Source of the DNA: Ruoffia tabacinasalis
GTDB taxonomy: Bacteria > Bacillota > Bacilli > Lactobacillales > Aerococcaceae
Length of the DNA stretch: 32,800 bases
Assembly (NCBI RefSeq): GCF_005864045.1
Contig: NZ_VBSP01000027.1
Coordinates: forward strand, 1-32,800
Reading direction: 5' to 3'
The notes below the pieces were generated by a model that searched no databases, was not told where the DNA came from, and worked only from the letters and a program-made list of their open reading frames with translations. The first letter of the stretch is position 1. Each line of letters starts with the position of its first letter. Below, one piece after another: positions 1 to 6,238 of this stretch. The position numbers were made by a program, and so were the translations under genes.

Positions 1-104
1 TTACACCGCACCCCCTTGTGCATTTCCTCCATGATGTCATCTTGAAGTTGAACATGTTTATCTTTAATATTTAGTAAGTCTGCGATATAATTCATATGAG
101 CCAA
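1..104 (-). CDS. ISL3-family transposase, N-terminal part (runs off left edge)
   Basis: An open frame starts at a TTG (102-104) seven bases after AAGGAG and stays open for 34 codons to the window edge. The start MAHMNYIADLLNIKDK, followed by a KGV motif near residue 31, resembles the N-terminus of ISL3-family transposases (pattern ...ILxIKDxNI...KGIK...). These are DDE enzymes that move the element by cut-and-paste. The zinc-finger CxxC region and the DDE core would lie outside the window, so the assignment rests on a short stretch. An ATG three codons downstream is possible but sits farther from the ribosome site. Confidence 0.55.
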   Translation of the reverse strand, partial: MAHMNYIADLLNIKDKHVQLQDDIMEEMHKGVRC

Positions 105-171
105 GTGAATTCTCCTTTTAGTAATGTATGGTAACTTTATTATATAGGAATTCACTGGCTTTTTGTGTACA

Positions 172-208
172 TACAAAAAAAGGTGTCAGTGAGATTTCTC
201 TCACCAAC
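172..208 (-). terminator. Rho-independent terminator inside the IS end
   Basis: On the minus strand GGTG...GTGAGA, a GAAA loop and TCTCAC...CACC form a two-part stem followed by seven T. Transcripts leaving the LysM gene (stop at 271) would end here. The hairpin lies within the predicted IS end, so it would also shield the transposase gene from outside transcription. Confidence 0.75.
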
Positions 209-270
209 ACCAAAAATTCAAGAACCGTTAAAACCTTCCTGGCGCTTTTGCGTTGTTATGATTCATTGTA

Positions 271-1836
271 TTACTCAGCAGATTCTTCAGTTGTTGATTC
301 GTCTGCAGAAGCTTCCTCCGTAGATTCTTCAGAAGTTTCTGATACTTCACCAGATTCAACGGGTTCAATACTGTTTGTTGTTTCATTATCTGTTCCAGTT
401 GGATTTGATACGATTAACGTACCGTTAACAATCGTTACTGTCTCAGGAATACCGTTCCACTCACGTAATTCTTCTAAAGTAATTTCGTATAATTCAGCCA
501 CTTGTTCTAAAGTTTGGCCAGGTTCTACTTCATGAGTTTCTGGACGGGGATCTGATACAACAATCATATCGCCTTCAACGACTTCGTTTGATTCTAATTC
601 ATTCCATTCCATAATTAATTGCTCAGTCGTGTTGTAATCCATTGCGATTGTATAAAGGTTTTCACCTTCCGCAACTTCATGCACTTCTGGAATTAATGCA
701 GGGTTAGAAACAAATAGTTCTGTACCAACTAATAGACTATCATCTTCTAAATTGTTCCAGTTACGTAAACTATCCGCTGAAATGCTATATTGCTCAGCAA
801 TACGCCATACGTTGTCACCTGTTTGAACAACATGTGTTTCTGGACGTGCTGCTTCTGGTAAATCAGCTAAGTTAATTGTTCCAGTTTCGTCATCAGTTGC
901 TTCTTCATCTTCGCTAGAAGCATCAGATTCTTGTGATGATTCTTCTGTATCCGTTGGAGTTTCTGTCGGTGTTTCTGGTGTTGACTCAGGTGTTGTTTGA
1001 ACTGGTCCACCTGTTGGCACCACGTAAATGACGTCTCCAACATCTAACCAGTCAGATGTTAAACCGTTCCACGCACGTAGTTCGTCAACGGTTACACCAT
1101 ATGTTAAAGCGATACTTGATAAGATATCACCTGATTGAACAATATGGGCACCATTTTGTGCATTTGCTTGTGTCCATGCTGGAGGTGCTTGATAGTCAAC
1201 CGGTCCGTTAGGTACTGAAATTTTATTTCCCGCGATTAGCCAGTCAGTTCCAAGACCGTTCATAGCCATTAATTCTGAAACGCTCACACCGTAAACGGCT
1301 GCGATACCTGATAATGTGTCTCCAGATTGGATTGTATACCAATTATCATAGCTTTGACCGTGATCATAACCATAATCATAGTCATAATCGTAATCATAGG
1401 CTGGTGTTGCATTTGAAGGACCATAAAGGACAAGTTGGTCACCAACGTCTATCCAAGTACTTGTTAAGCCATTCCATGCCATTAATTGATCAACTGTCAC
1501 ACCGTACATATAAGCGATACTTTCTAAGTATTCACCTGCTGATACTGTATGAACACCTGATTGAGCTCCAGTATAGTAACCACCGTTGTCAGTTACGCCA
1601 CTACCTGATGCCGGAATAGATAAAGTCATTCCAACATCAATCCACTCACTCGTTAGGCCGTTTGCTGCCATAATATCGCCCGCTGTGACACCATATTGTC
1701 TTGCGATTCCCCATAGCCACTCACCGTTTTGGACAGTGTGTGTAGATTGAGCTATTGCCGTTGAAACTGGTGCTAACGCAATAGCGGATAATAATAGTAA
1801 AGATTTTCCTAATCTTTTAATTTTATTTAATTTCAT
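271..1836 (-). CDS. Secreted protein with seven LysM domains
   Basis: A 521-aa exported protein that probably binds peptidoglycan. It has a signal peptide (KIKRLGK, then a hydrophobic stretch at about 12-29, with likely cleavage near STAIAQS). Seven LysM repeats fall at about residues 32-75, 95-138, 166-209, 230-273, 333-377, 384-428 and 433-477, each with the pattern (H/Y)xVxxGxxLxxIAxxYxxxxxxLxxWN. Repeats 1-4 are joined by Gly/Tyr/Asp-rich linkers, including a YDYDYDYDYGYD stretch near 147-158. An acidic Ser/Thr/Glu linker (about 280-332) separates repeats 5-7, and a Glu/Ser/Thr tail ends the protein. No NlpC/P60, CHAP, amidase or glucosaminidase domain is present, so it is a binder or scaffold rather than a complete hydrolase. 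The ATG follows AAGGAG at 9 bases. A WalR-type box lies upstream. Confidence 0.9.
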   Translation of the reverse strand: MKLNKIKRLGKSLLLLSAIALAPVSTAIAQSTHTVQNGEWLWGIARQYGVTAGDIMAANGLTSEWIDVGMTLSIPASGSGVTDNGGYYTGAQSGVHTVSAGEYLESIAYMYGVTVDQLMAWNGLTSTWIDVGDQLVLYGPSNATPAYDYDYDYDYGYDHGQSYDNWYTIQSGDTLSGIAAVYGVSVSELMAMNGLGTDWLIAGNKISVPNGPVDYQAPPAWTQANAQNGAHIVQSGDILSSIALTYGVTVDELRAWNGLTSDWLDVGDVIYVVPTGGPVQTTPESTPETPTETPTDTEESSQESDASSEDEEATDDETGTINLADLPEAARPETHVVQTGDNVWRIAEQYSISADSLRNWNNLEDDSLLVGTELFVSNPALIPEVHEVAEGENLYTIAMDYNTTEQLIMEWNELESNEVVEGDMIVVSDPRPETHEVEPGQTLEQVAELYEITLEELREWNGIPETVTIVNGTLIVSNPTGTDNETTNSIEPVESGEVSETSEESTEEASADESTTEESAE

Positions 1837-1878
1837 GTCACTACGCTCCTTCTTGTTCTAATAAGACACTTCAATACC

Positions 1879-1907
1879 ATTCTATCATCAAATTTCTAAT
1901 CAATAAA
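1879..1907 (-). promoter_or_regulatory. Promoter of the LysM gene
   Basis: On the minus strand a TTTATT -35 (1902-1907) and TAGAAT -10 (1879-1884) are separated by 17 bases. The -35 is weak, which fits an activated promoter with the WalR box just upstream. Confidence 0.5.
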
Positions 1908-1910
1908 GAA

Positions 1911-1927
1911 ATTACAATCGTTTTACA
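1911..1927 (-). promoter_or_regulatory. WalR (YycF/VicR)-type operator
   Basis: Reads TGTAAA-ACGAT-TGTAAT on the minus strand, an exact match to the WalR consensus TGTWAH-N5-TGTWAH. It sits directly upstream of the -35 of the LysM gene. WalRK is the essential cell-wall two-component system of Firmicutes, and LysM and autolysin genes are typical members of its regulon. Confidence 0.75.
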
Positions 1928-2011
1928 AACTTGTAATTATAAAGAAACAGTTCTTATCCCTTTTATTCGTAAATTTCTCATAATTCGTTTGTTTTCATTA
2001 AAAAGTTCAAC

Positions 2012-2485
2012 TCATCTAACAAAAACTGTTTTTCCTGAAATAAATTTTCTCGGTTTAAAATCTGTATCGATCGGTTCCGCTAAACGGTACCATTTAACTG
2101 AACGACTGGACCAACCATGATTAGTAGTTCGAATGATACCATCAGCATCTTCAATACAATATATAACATTATGAAAGTCCAAAGCAACACCTGTATATGC
2201 ATGTTCAGATAGGTGTTTTCGCTTAAAGCCAGCGATAAAGATATCGCCCGCTTGGATTTCATTTCGTTTGATTTCGTGTAATAAGACATTATCTAATTGA
2301 AGTAGTAAAGACATCGAACCAAGTCCCGAGCCATAAGGTAAGAAACGCCCCGCTATAAGTGCGCTAAACATAGCACTGGCACTATCGTAACTATCTGGTC
2401 CGCAGCGCTTTTCTTTAGATTTTGCATAAGTGACTTTACCTTCATGATCTAAATACCATTGTATAACTGCTGTACGACTAGCCAA
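2012..2485 (-). CDS. Degenerate Pal-like (Amidase_5) peptidoglycan hydrolase homologue
   Basis: A 157-aa protein with no signal peptide that aligns along its length with phage Pal-type amidases (Amidase_5, NlpC/P60-like fold). Matching landmarks are the N-terminal VIQWYLDHEGKVTY, GPDSYD at 29-34, AGDIFI at 79-84, an N-x-I-x-C block at about 106-110 and DGI at 115-117. The family motif YDCSS, with the nucleophile Cys, reads YDSAS here (Ser35, codon AGT), and the GHTG His motif reads AYTG, with His95 two residues earlier. The active site therefore looks lost, although the frame is intact and well led. The start is TTG (2483-2485) six bases after AAGGAGG. It may act as a wall-binding or regulatory pseudoenzyme, or be a gene in decay. 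Confidence 0.7.
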   Translation of the reverse strand: MASRTAVIQWYLDHEGKVTYAKSKEKRCGPDSYDSASAMFSALIAGRFLPYGSGLGSMSLLLQLDNVLLHEIKRNEIQAGDIFIAGFKRKHLSEHAYTGVALDFHNVIYCIEDADGIIRTTNHGWSSRSVKWYRLAEPIDTDFKPRKFISGKTVFVR

Positions 2486-2568
2486 AGCTTTACCTCCTTA
2501 CTTCGTTTTTTAATACTTTTATAATAACATGAATTAAGTTAGTTACCACGGATTTACTATTCACCCGT

Positions 2569-2574
2569 ATTATA
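2569..2574 (-). promoter_or_regulatory. -10 element of the Pal-like gene
   Basis: TATAAT on the minus strand, about 84 bases before the TTG start. The -35 position (about 2592-2597, ATAAGA) is poor, consistent with dependence on an activator bound at the boxes upstream. Confidence 0.45.
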
Positions 2575-2623
2575 ATGCCATAAGAATATTATCTTATTCT
2601 ACTTTGAAAGCGGTCTATTTTTA

Positions 2624-2651
2624 TTTACATTAACTTTACATATTCTTTACA
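2624..2651 (-). promoter_or_regulatory. Triple WalR half-site array
   Basis: Three TGTAAA half-sites on the minus strand (2646-2651, 2635-2640, 2624-2629), each separated by exactly 5 bases. This gives two overlapping TGTWAH-N5-TGTWAH boxes on an 11-bp period. They lie upstream of the amidase promoter and a few bases before the -35 of the divergent ComK-like gene. Confidence 0.7.
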
Positions 2652-2660
2652 TAAACTTTA

Positions 2661-2688
2661 TTGATAAAGCATTAAAATATGCTATATT
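2661..2688 (+). promoter_or_regulatory. Promoter of the ComK-like gene
   Basis: TTGATA (2661-2666) and TATATT (2683-2688) with a 16-base spacer. The leader to the ATG at 2746 is about 50 bases. No clear ComK K-box (AAAA-N5-TTTT pair) is visible. Confidence 0.55.
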
Positions 2689-2745
2689 TGTTTTGTTATC
2701 TATTATTTTTATAAAGATTTATTACTGCGAAAGGAACCTTTTTAA

Positions 2746-3576
2746 ATGATTGATTTCCTACCTCAAAACGAGTCTGACTTTCCTATTAACTATTATTTGG
2801 AGAAAGCGACTGAATTAAATCATAGTGCCCTCAGTCAATTAGAAATTATATATGTAATGACGATTCGTCACTTAAACTCCACCTTTGGAAGTTTAATCAT
2901 AGACCGAAGTGGTCAGTTTTATAAAAGTAAATGGTCTACAACCCGCTTAACAGAAGAGTTTTTCTCAACATTTGGTTATAATTATCAAAGCTGGTCACAA
3001 TTTCTAAAGTCTACATTCAATCGACCAAGAACGATTTTTCCATATGTAAATAAAAATATGGTGTTTATTCGTCTAAGAAATCCTGAAAATAAACATTCTG
3101 ACTGGGTAAATATCACATTAATAAATGATTTACATATCCAGACACAAAAAGACGATCCAGTTAAAATCCAGACGATTCAATTTATGTTTGACTTGGCTAA
3201 CTATTCAAAACTAACTATTTCACTTAACAATCGGCTATCACTAGTAATGTCACAAATCGGCTACGCTTTTCAGCTCGTAAACTTTTGGTATGATTTCCAA
3301 GTCGAGATGAATGAAAAGGATTTAATCTTTGAACCCACTCAATTACAAACCTATATTGGTAATCCTGCTTTCAAGATTTTCACCAAGACACGCGTCCCTT
3401 ACAAAGACCGTTTGAAAGCTAAGATAGATTTGGCTCAATTCATAAAATACAATCAAATACACGACTACTTAAAATCCACAACTCAGCGAAAGCATGAAAC
3501 TTATCGTACTCGCTTGTCTTTTGCACACATGCATCAACAATTATTTAAACCTTCTATTAGAAATAAAATTAGATAG
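2746..3576 (+). CDS. comK: ComK-family competence transcription factor homologue
   Basis: A 276-aa protein. Its central part follows the Bacillus ComK pattern: I-I-DRS-x-x-F at 51-58 (ComK IVDRSCRFF), then x-S...R at 61-67, RPRTIFP at 93-99, MVFIRL at 105-110, DWVNITLI at 119-126 in place of GWISHVHV, and L-T-I-S-L-N-N-R-L...S-Q-x-G-Y at about 156-173 in place of VTFSNGKTMELPISYNSF. ComK activates DNA-uptake genes in Bacillus. This protein is longer than B. subtilis ComK (192 aa) because of an N-terminal stretch, an insert near 70-90 and a basic C-terminal tail. It is monocistronic, transcribed away from the amidase gene and closed by a strong terminator. The assignment is from motif order by eye. 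Whether it drives competence here is inference. Confidence 0.6.
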   Translation: MIDFLPQNESDFPINYYLEKATELNHSALSQLEIIYVMTIRHLNSTFGSLIIDRSGQFYKSKWSTTRLTEEFFSTFGYNYQSWSQFLKSTFNRPRTIFPYVNKNMVFIRLRNPENKHSDWVNITLINDLHIQTQKDDPVKIQTIQFMFDLANYSKLTISLNNRLSLVMSQIGYAFQLVNFWYDFQVEMNEKDLIFEPTQLQTYIGNPAFKIFTKTRVPYKDRLKAKIDLAQFIKYNQIHDYLKSTTQRKHETYRTRLSFAHMHQQLFKPSIRNKIR

Positions 3577-3578
3577 AA

Positions 3579-3614
3579 AAATAGCTAACTTTCTTGTCTG
3601 AAAGTTAGCTATTT
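3579..3614. terminator. Bidirectional terminator between comK-like and galU-like genes
   Basis: A 15-bp perfect stem (AAATAGCTAACTTTC / GAAAGTTAGCTATTT) with a six-base loop sits between two converging genes. A-rich sequence before it and T-rich sequence after it let it serve both strands. Confidence 0.85.
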
Positions 3615-3619
3615 ATTGA

Positions 3620-4519
3620 TTACTCGTTACTGTCCTCAGCTTCTAATTTATCACTTAATTGAATAATGTATTCTGAGAATTCTTCAGCAGTTTCCGGATG
3701 CTCCAAGCCATACTCAAGACTCATCTTCATATAGCCAATTTTATTTCCAACGTCATAACGTTTTCCTTCAACTTTTTTAGCAAAGACTCTTTGCGTTTTA
3801 TTTAGTTGATCGATGGCGTCAGTCAGATGTAATTCGTCATCGACACCGGGTTCTATCTTTTCTAATATATCGAAAATTTCAGGTGTCAGAATGTAGCGTC
3901 CTGCGATAGCTAAGTTACTTGGCGCTTCTTCGGCTGCTGGTTTTTCAACAAAGCGGGACACACTGTAAACTGTATCGTCTGTATCGTCTTGGCGGTCCAC
4001 TTTGATCATGCCGTATTTGAATGTTAATTCGTCTGGCACTTCCACAACTGCTAAGTTCGCTGATTTATTTATATCATATAAATCCATCAATTGCTTTGTC
4101 ACTGGTACTTCACTGTGCATTATGTTGTCGCCTAACATCACGACAAATGGCTCATCATTAACAAAGGCTCGTGCGTGTCCGATAGCGTCTCCTAGTCCTT
4201 TTGGATAGGATTGACGCACAAAGAATAAGTTTTCTTTTGTGGTATCTTTGACAATTTTTAATAAGGCGTCTTTTCCTTTACTTTCTAGATTGTCTTCTAA
4301 CTCAGGATTTGAATCGAAATGATCCTCAATTGAACGTTTATGTTTGCCAGTAATAATTAAAATTTCTTCAATCCCAGAAGCAAATGCTTCTTCAACAATA
4401 AATTGAATAATGGGCTTATCGACAATTGGCAATAATTCTTTTGGCTGTGCTTTTGTCGCTGGCAGAAAGCCCGTTCCATAACCGGCTGCGGGAATGACTG
4501 CTTTACGAATTTTCGACAT
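3620..4519 (-). CDS. galU: GalU-family UTP-glucose-1-phosphate uridylyltransferase, signature Arg missing
   Basis: A 299-aa protein of the GalU family, which makes UDP-glucose for glycolipid, teichoic acid and capsule synthesis. The start is the ATG at 4517-4519, seven bases after AGGAGG. A TTG two codons upstream lies inside the ribosome site. Family features present are A-T-K-A-x-P-K-E (21-28), LGD with Asp131, VEKP (191-194), GRY (207-209) and LTDAI. Two usually fixed residues differ: the G-x-G-T-R signature reads GYGTG (Gly17, codon GGC) and EIQLTDA reads ELHLTDA (His231). E. coli GalF, a paralogue with little or no activity, is altered at the same signature loop (GLGMH). This could be an active divergent enzyme or a GalF-like regulator. 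Its divergent neighbour is a nucleotide-sugar dehydrogenase. Confidence 0.85.
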   Translation of the reverse strand: MSKIRKAVIPAAGYGTGFLPATKAQPKELLPIVDKPIIQFIVEEAFASGIEEILIITGKHKRSIEDHFDSNPELEDNLESKGKDALLKIVKDTTKENLFFVRQSYPKGLGDAIGHARAFVNDEPFVVMLGDNIMHSEVPVTKQLMDLYDINKSANLAVVEVPDELTFKYGMIKVDRQDDTDDTVYSVSRFVEKPAAEEAPSNLAIAGRYILTPEIFDILEKIEPGVDDELHLTDAIDQLNKTQRVFAKKVEGKRYDVGNKIGYMKMSLEYGLEHPETAEEFSEYIIQLSDKLEAEDSNE

Positions 4520-4549
4520 ATTCAAACCTCCTCTTTCTCATACAAATAT

Positions 4550-4578
4550 AGTATATCTAATTTGATTTTAGTTTACCA
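4550..4578 (-). promoter_or_regulatory. Promoter of the galU-like gene
   Basis: TATACT (-10, 4550-4555) on the minus strand with 17 bases to a weak -35 TGGTAA (4573-4578). The -35 overlaps the palindrome at 4575-4591. Confidence 0.4.
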
Positions 4579-4591
4579 CCGGTTCGGTGGT
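4575..4591. promoter_or_regulatory. Perfect palindrome between divergent promoters
   Basis: ACCACCG-GTT-CGGTGGT, 7-bp arms around three bases, GC-rich in an AT-rich intergenic region. It overlaps the -35 of the galU-like gene and lies about 33 bases before the -35 of the dehydrogenase gene. It could be an operator. There is no T run, so it is not a convincing terminator. Confidence 0.45.
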
Positions 4592-4624
4592 GTTTATATA
4601 ATTTTATATAGAAGTACAGATAAC

Positions 4625-4653
4625 TCAACAATCAAATCATTTTCTGTTATAAT
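4625..4653 (+). promoter_or_regulatory. Promoter of the nucleotide-sugar dehydrogenase gene
   Basis: TCAACA (4625-4630), a 17-base spacer and TATAAT (4648-4653), preceded by TG at the extended -10 position. Confidence 0.65.
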
Positions 4654-4684
4654 ATCCAAGATATAATGAATAGAGGAGAAACAC

Positions 4685-6007
4685 ATGGAGATATATAACA
4701 AATTACTAAATAAAGAAGCAAAGCTAGCTGTGATTGGCTTAGGCTATGTTGGTATGCCCATCGCAATTTCTTTCGCAAAACAAATTGATACAATTGGGTA
4801 TGATTACAATCCTAAGAAAATCGAACTTTATAAAGAAGGCGTGGACCCAACTAAAGAAGTTGGTGATGACGCGATTAAAGAAACGGATTTAGAATTTACG
4901 AATGATGCTGCTAAATTAAAAGAGGCTTGTTTCTTAATCGTCTCAGTTCCGACACCGATAAATCATGACAAAACGCCTGATTTAACGCCCGTGACAAGTG
5001 CAACCCGCACGATTGGACAAAACCTTTCTAAAGGGTCTATCGTCGTTTATGAGTCAACTGTGTACCCTGGCGTGACTGAAGATGTCTGTATTCCAATTCT
5101 TGAAGAAGAGTCTGGTTTAACACATGGTGTTGATTTTGTTGTTGGATACTCGCCTGAGCGAATTAATCCAGGAGATAAGGTCCATACACTTGAAACCATT
5201 ACCAAAATCGTCTCATCATCAATTCCAGAATATTTAGATGAAATCGGAAAAGTATATGAGATTGTTGTCAAAGCGGGTGTGCATAAAGCACCAAGTATTA
5301 AAGTCGCTGAAGCCGCGAAAGTTGTTGAGAATTCGCAACGTGATATTAATATTGCTTTTATGAACGAATTAGCTCTTGCTTTTGACCGCATGGGCATTGA
5401 TTCAAAAGACGTGATAGATGCAATGAATACAAAATGGAACGCCCTCGGCTTCACCCCTGGACTAGTCGGTGGACACTGTATTGGCGTGGATCCATATTAC
5501 TTTGTATATCAGGCTGAGAACTTAGGCTACCATAGTCAAATTATTTCAAATGGTCGTCAAATTAATGATGGCATGGGTGAATTTATTGCCGATAAATTAA
5601 TTAAAGAATTAATCCGTACGGGTAAAACACCGATTGATTCTAACGTAGTTATCCTTGGTTTAACGTTTAAAGAACATACTCCGGATACACGTAATTCAAA
5701 AGTAAATGACATTATTAAACGCCTCCGTGAATATGATATTAAACCAACTGTAGTTGATCCATGGGCGAGCGCGGAAGATGCTCAAGCTGAGTATGGTGTA
5801 TCATTAACTGATTTAGCTGACGTTAAGGATGCTGATGCCATTCTTTTAGCTGTAGGACATGATGAATTCAAAGCTCTTTCTTTTGAAGAAATCACTGCCC
5901 TATTTAATCAAGATTTAGCGAATGATAAACGCATCATTTTAGATGTGAAAAGTATCTTAAATAAAGAGGCCTTTACCGAAGCTGGTTACAGTTTCTGGCG
6001 CTTATAA
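4685..6007 (+). CDS. UDP-N-acetylhexosamine 6-dehydrogenase (TviB/WbpO type)
   Basis: A 440-aa enzyme of the UDP-glucose/GDP-mannose dehydrogenase family, which oxidises C6 of a nucleotide sugar in two NAD-dependent steps. The Rossmann motif GLGYVG is at 18-23, E-S-T-V-Y-P-G at 123-129, the catalytic lysine region EAAKVVEN at about 209-216, and the thiol motif GGHCIGVDPYY has Cys265. The run KWNALGFTPGLVGGHC matches the TviB/WbpO branch (UDP-GlcNAc or UDP-GalNAc to the uronic acid) better than UDP-glucose dehydrogenases such as TuaD. The product would feed an acidic surface polysaccharide. AGAGGAG lies 6 bases before the ATG. No epimerase or glycosyltransferase genes adjoin it, so it acts with genes elsewhere. 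The exact substrate is not certain. Confidence 0.85.
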   Translation: MEIYNKLLNKEAKLAVIGLGYVGMPIAISFAKQIDTIGYDYNPKKIELYKEGVDPTKEVGDDAIKETDLEFTNDAAKLKEACFLIVSVPTPINHDKTPDLTPVTSATRTIGQNLSKGSIVVYESTVYPGVTEDVCIPILEEESGLTHGVDFVVGYSPERINPGDKVHTLETITKIVSSSIPEYLDEIGKVYEIVVKAGVHKAPSIKVAEAAKVVENSQRDINIAFMNELALAFDRMGIDSKDVIDAMNTKWNALGFTPGLVGGHCIGVDPYYFVYQAENLGYHSQIISNGRQINDGMGEFIADKLIKELIRTGKTPIDSNVVILGLTFKEHTPDTRNSKVNDIIKRLREYDIKPTVVDPWASAEDAQAEYGVSLTDLADVKDADAILLAVGHDEFKALSFEEITALFNQDLANDKRIILDVKSILNKEAFTEAGYSFWRL

Positions 6008-6019
6008 TAATACTAAAAT

Positions 6020-6044
6020 CCAGTGCATTTTGCGCTGGTTTTTT
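6020..6044 (+). terminator. Terminator of the dehydrogenase gene
   Basis: CCAGTGC-ATTTT-GCGCTGG, 7 pairs including one G-T, followed by six T. Confidence 0.85.
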
Positions 6045-6238
6045 GTTTGCATTTTTCCAAATTTTATAATTGTGTTCTCTGGTATGTTCGTCTTATTCAT
6101 TATTTTTATATAGATAAATTGATATGTTACCAATCAAAATGATATCACTTTCTTGAGCCGTTTCACTTTATATTTACATCATTTTTGTTTTATACTTAAT
6201 GCATAGAACAGTTTAAAAAATAGAAAGGAAGTTGTTTT

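Larger units (their letters stand above)
1..226 (-). mobile_element. Left end of an ISL3-like insertion sequence
   Basis: The partial transposase gene is preceded on its own strand by an end that reads GGTTCTTGAATTTTTGG followed by TGTTGGTGAG. This resembles ISL3-family terminal repeats, which start near GGNTCTT and often carry a TGTTGGTGA block. I place the outer end at about base 226, with GTTAAAAC (227-234) as a possible 8-bp target duplicate. The opposite end is outside the window, so neither the inverted repeat pair nor the duplication can be confirmed. The end lies only 45 bases beyond the stop of the LysM gene. Confidence 0.5.

Noticed and set aside
128-535. Plus-strand open frame opposite the LysM tail
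   Set aside because: Shadow of the Glu/Ser/Thr-rich coding sequence on the other strand, with no ribosome site.
2661-2745. ComK K-box in the comK-like promoter
   Set aside because: No AAAA-N5-TTTT pair with proper spacing. AAAGGAACCTTT near the start is the ribosome site region.
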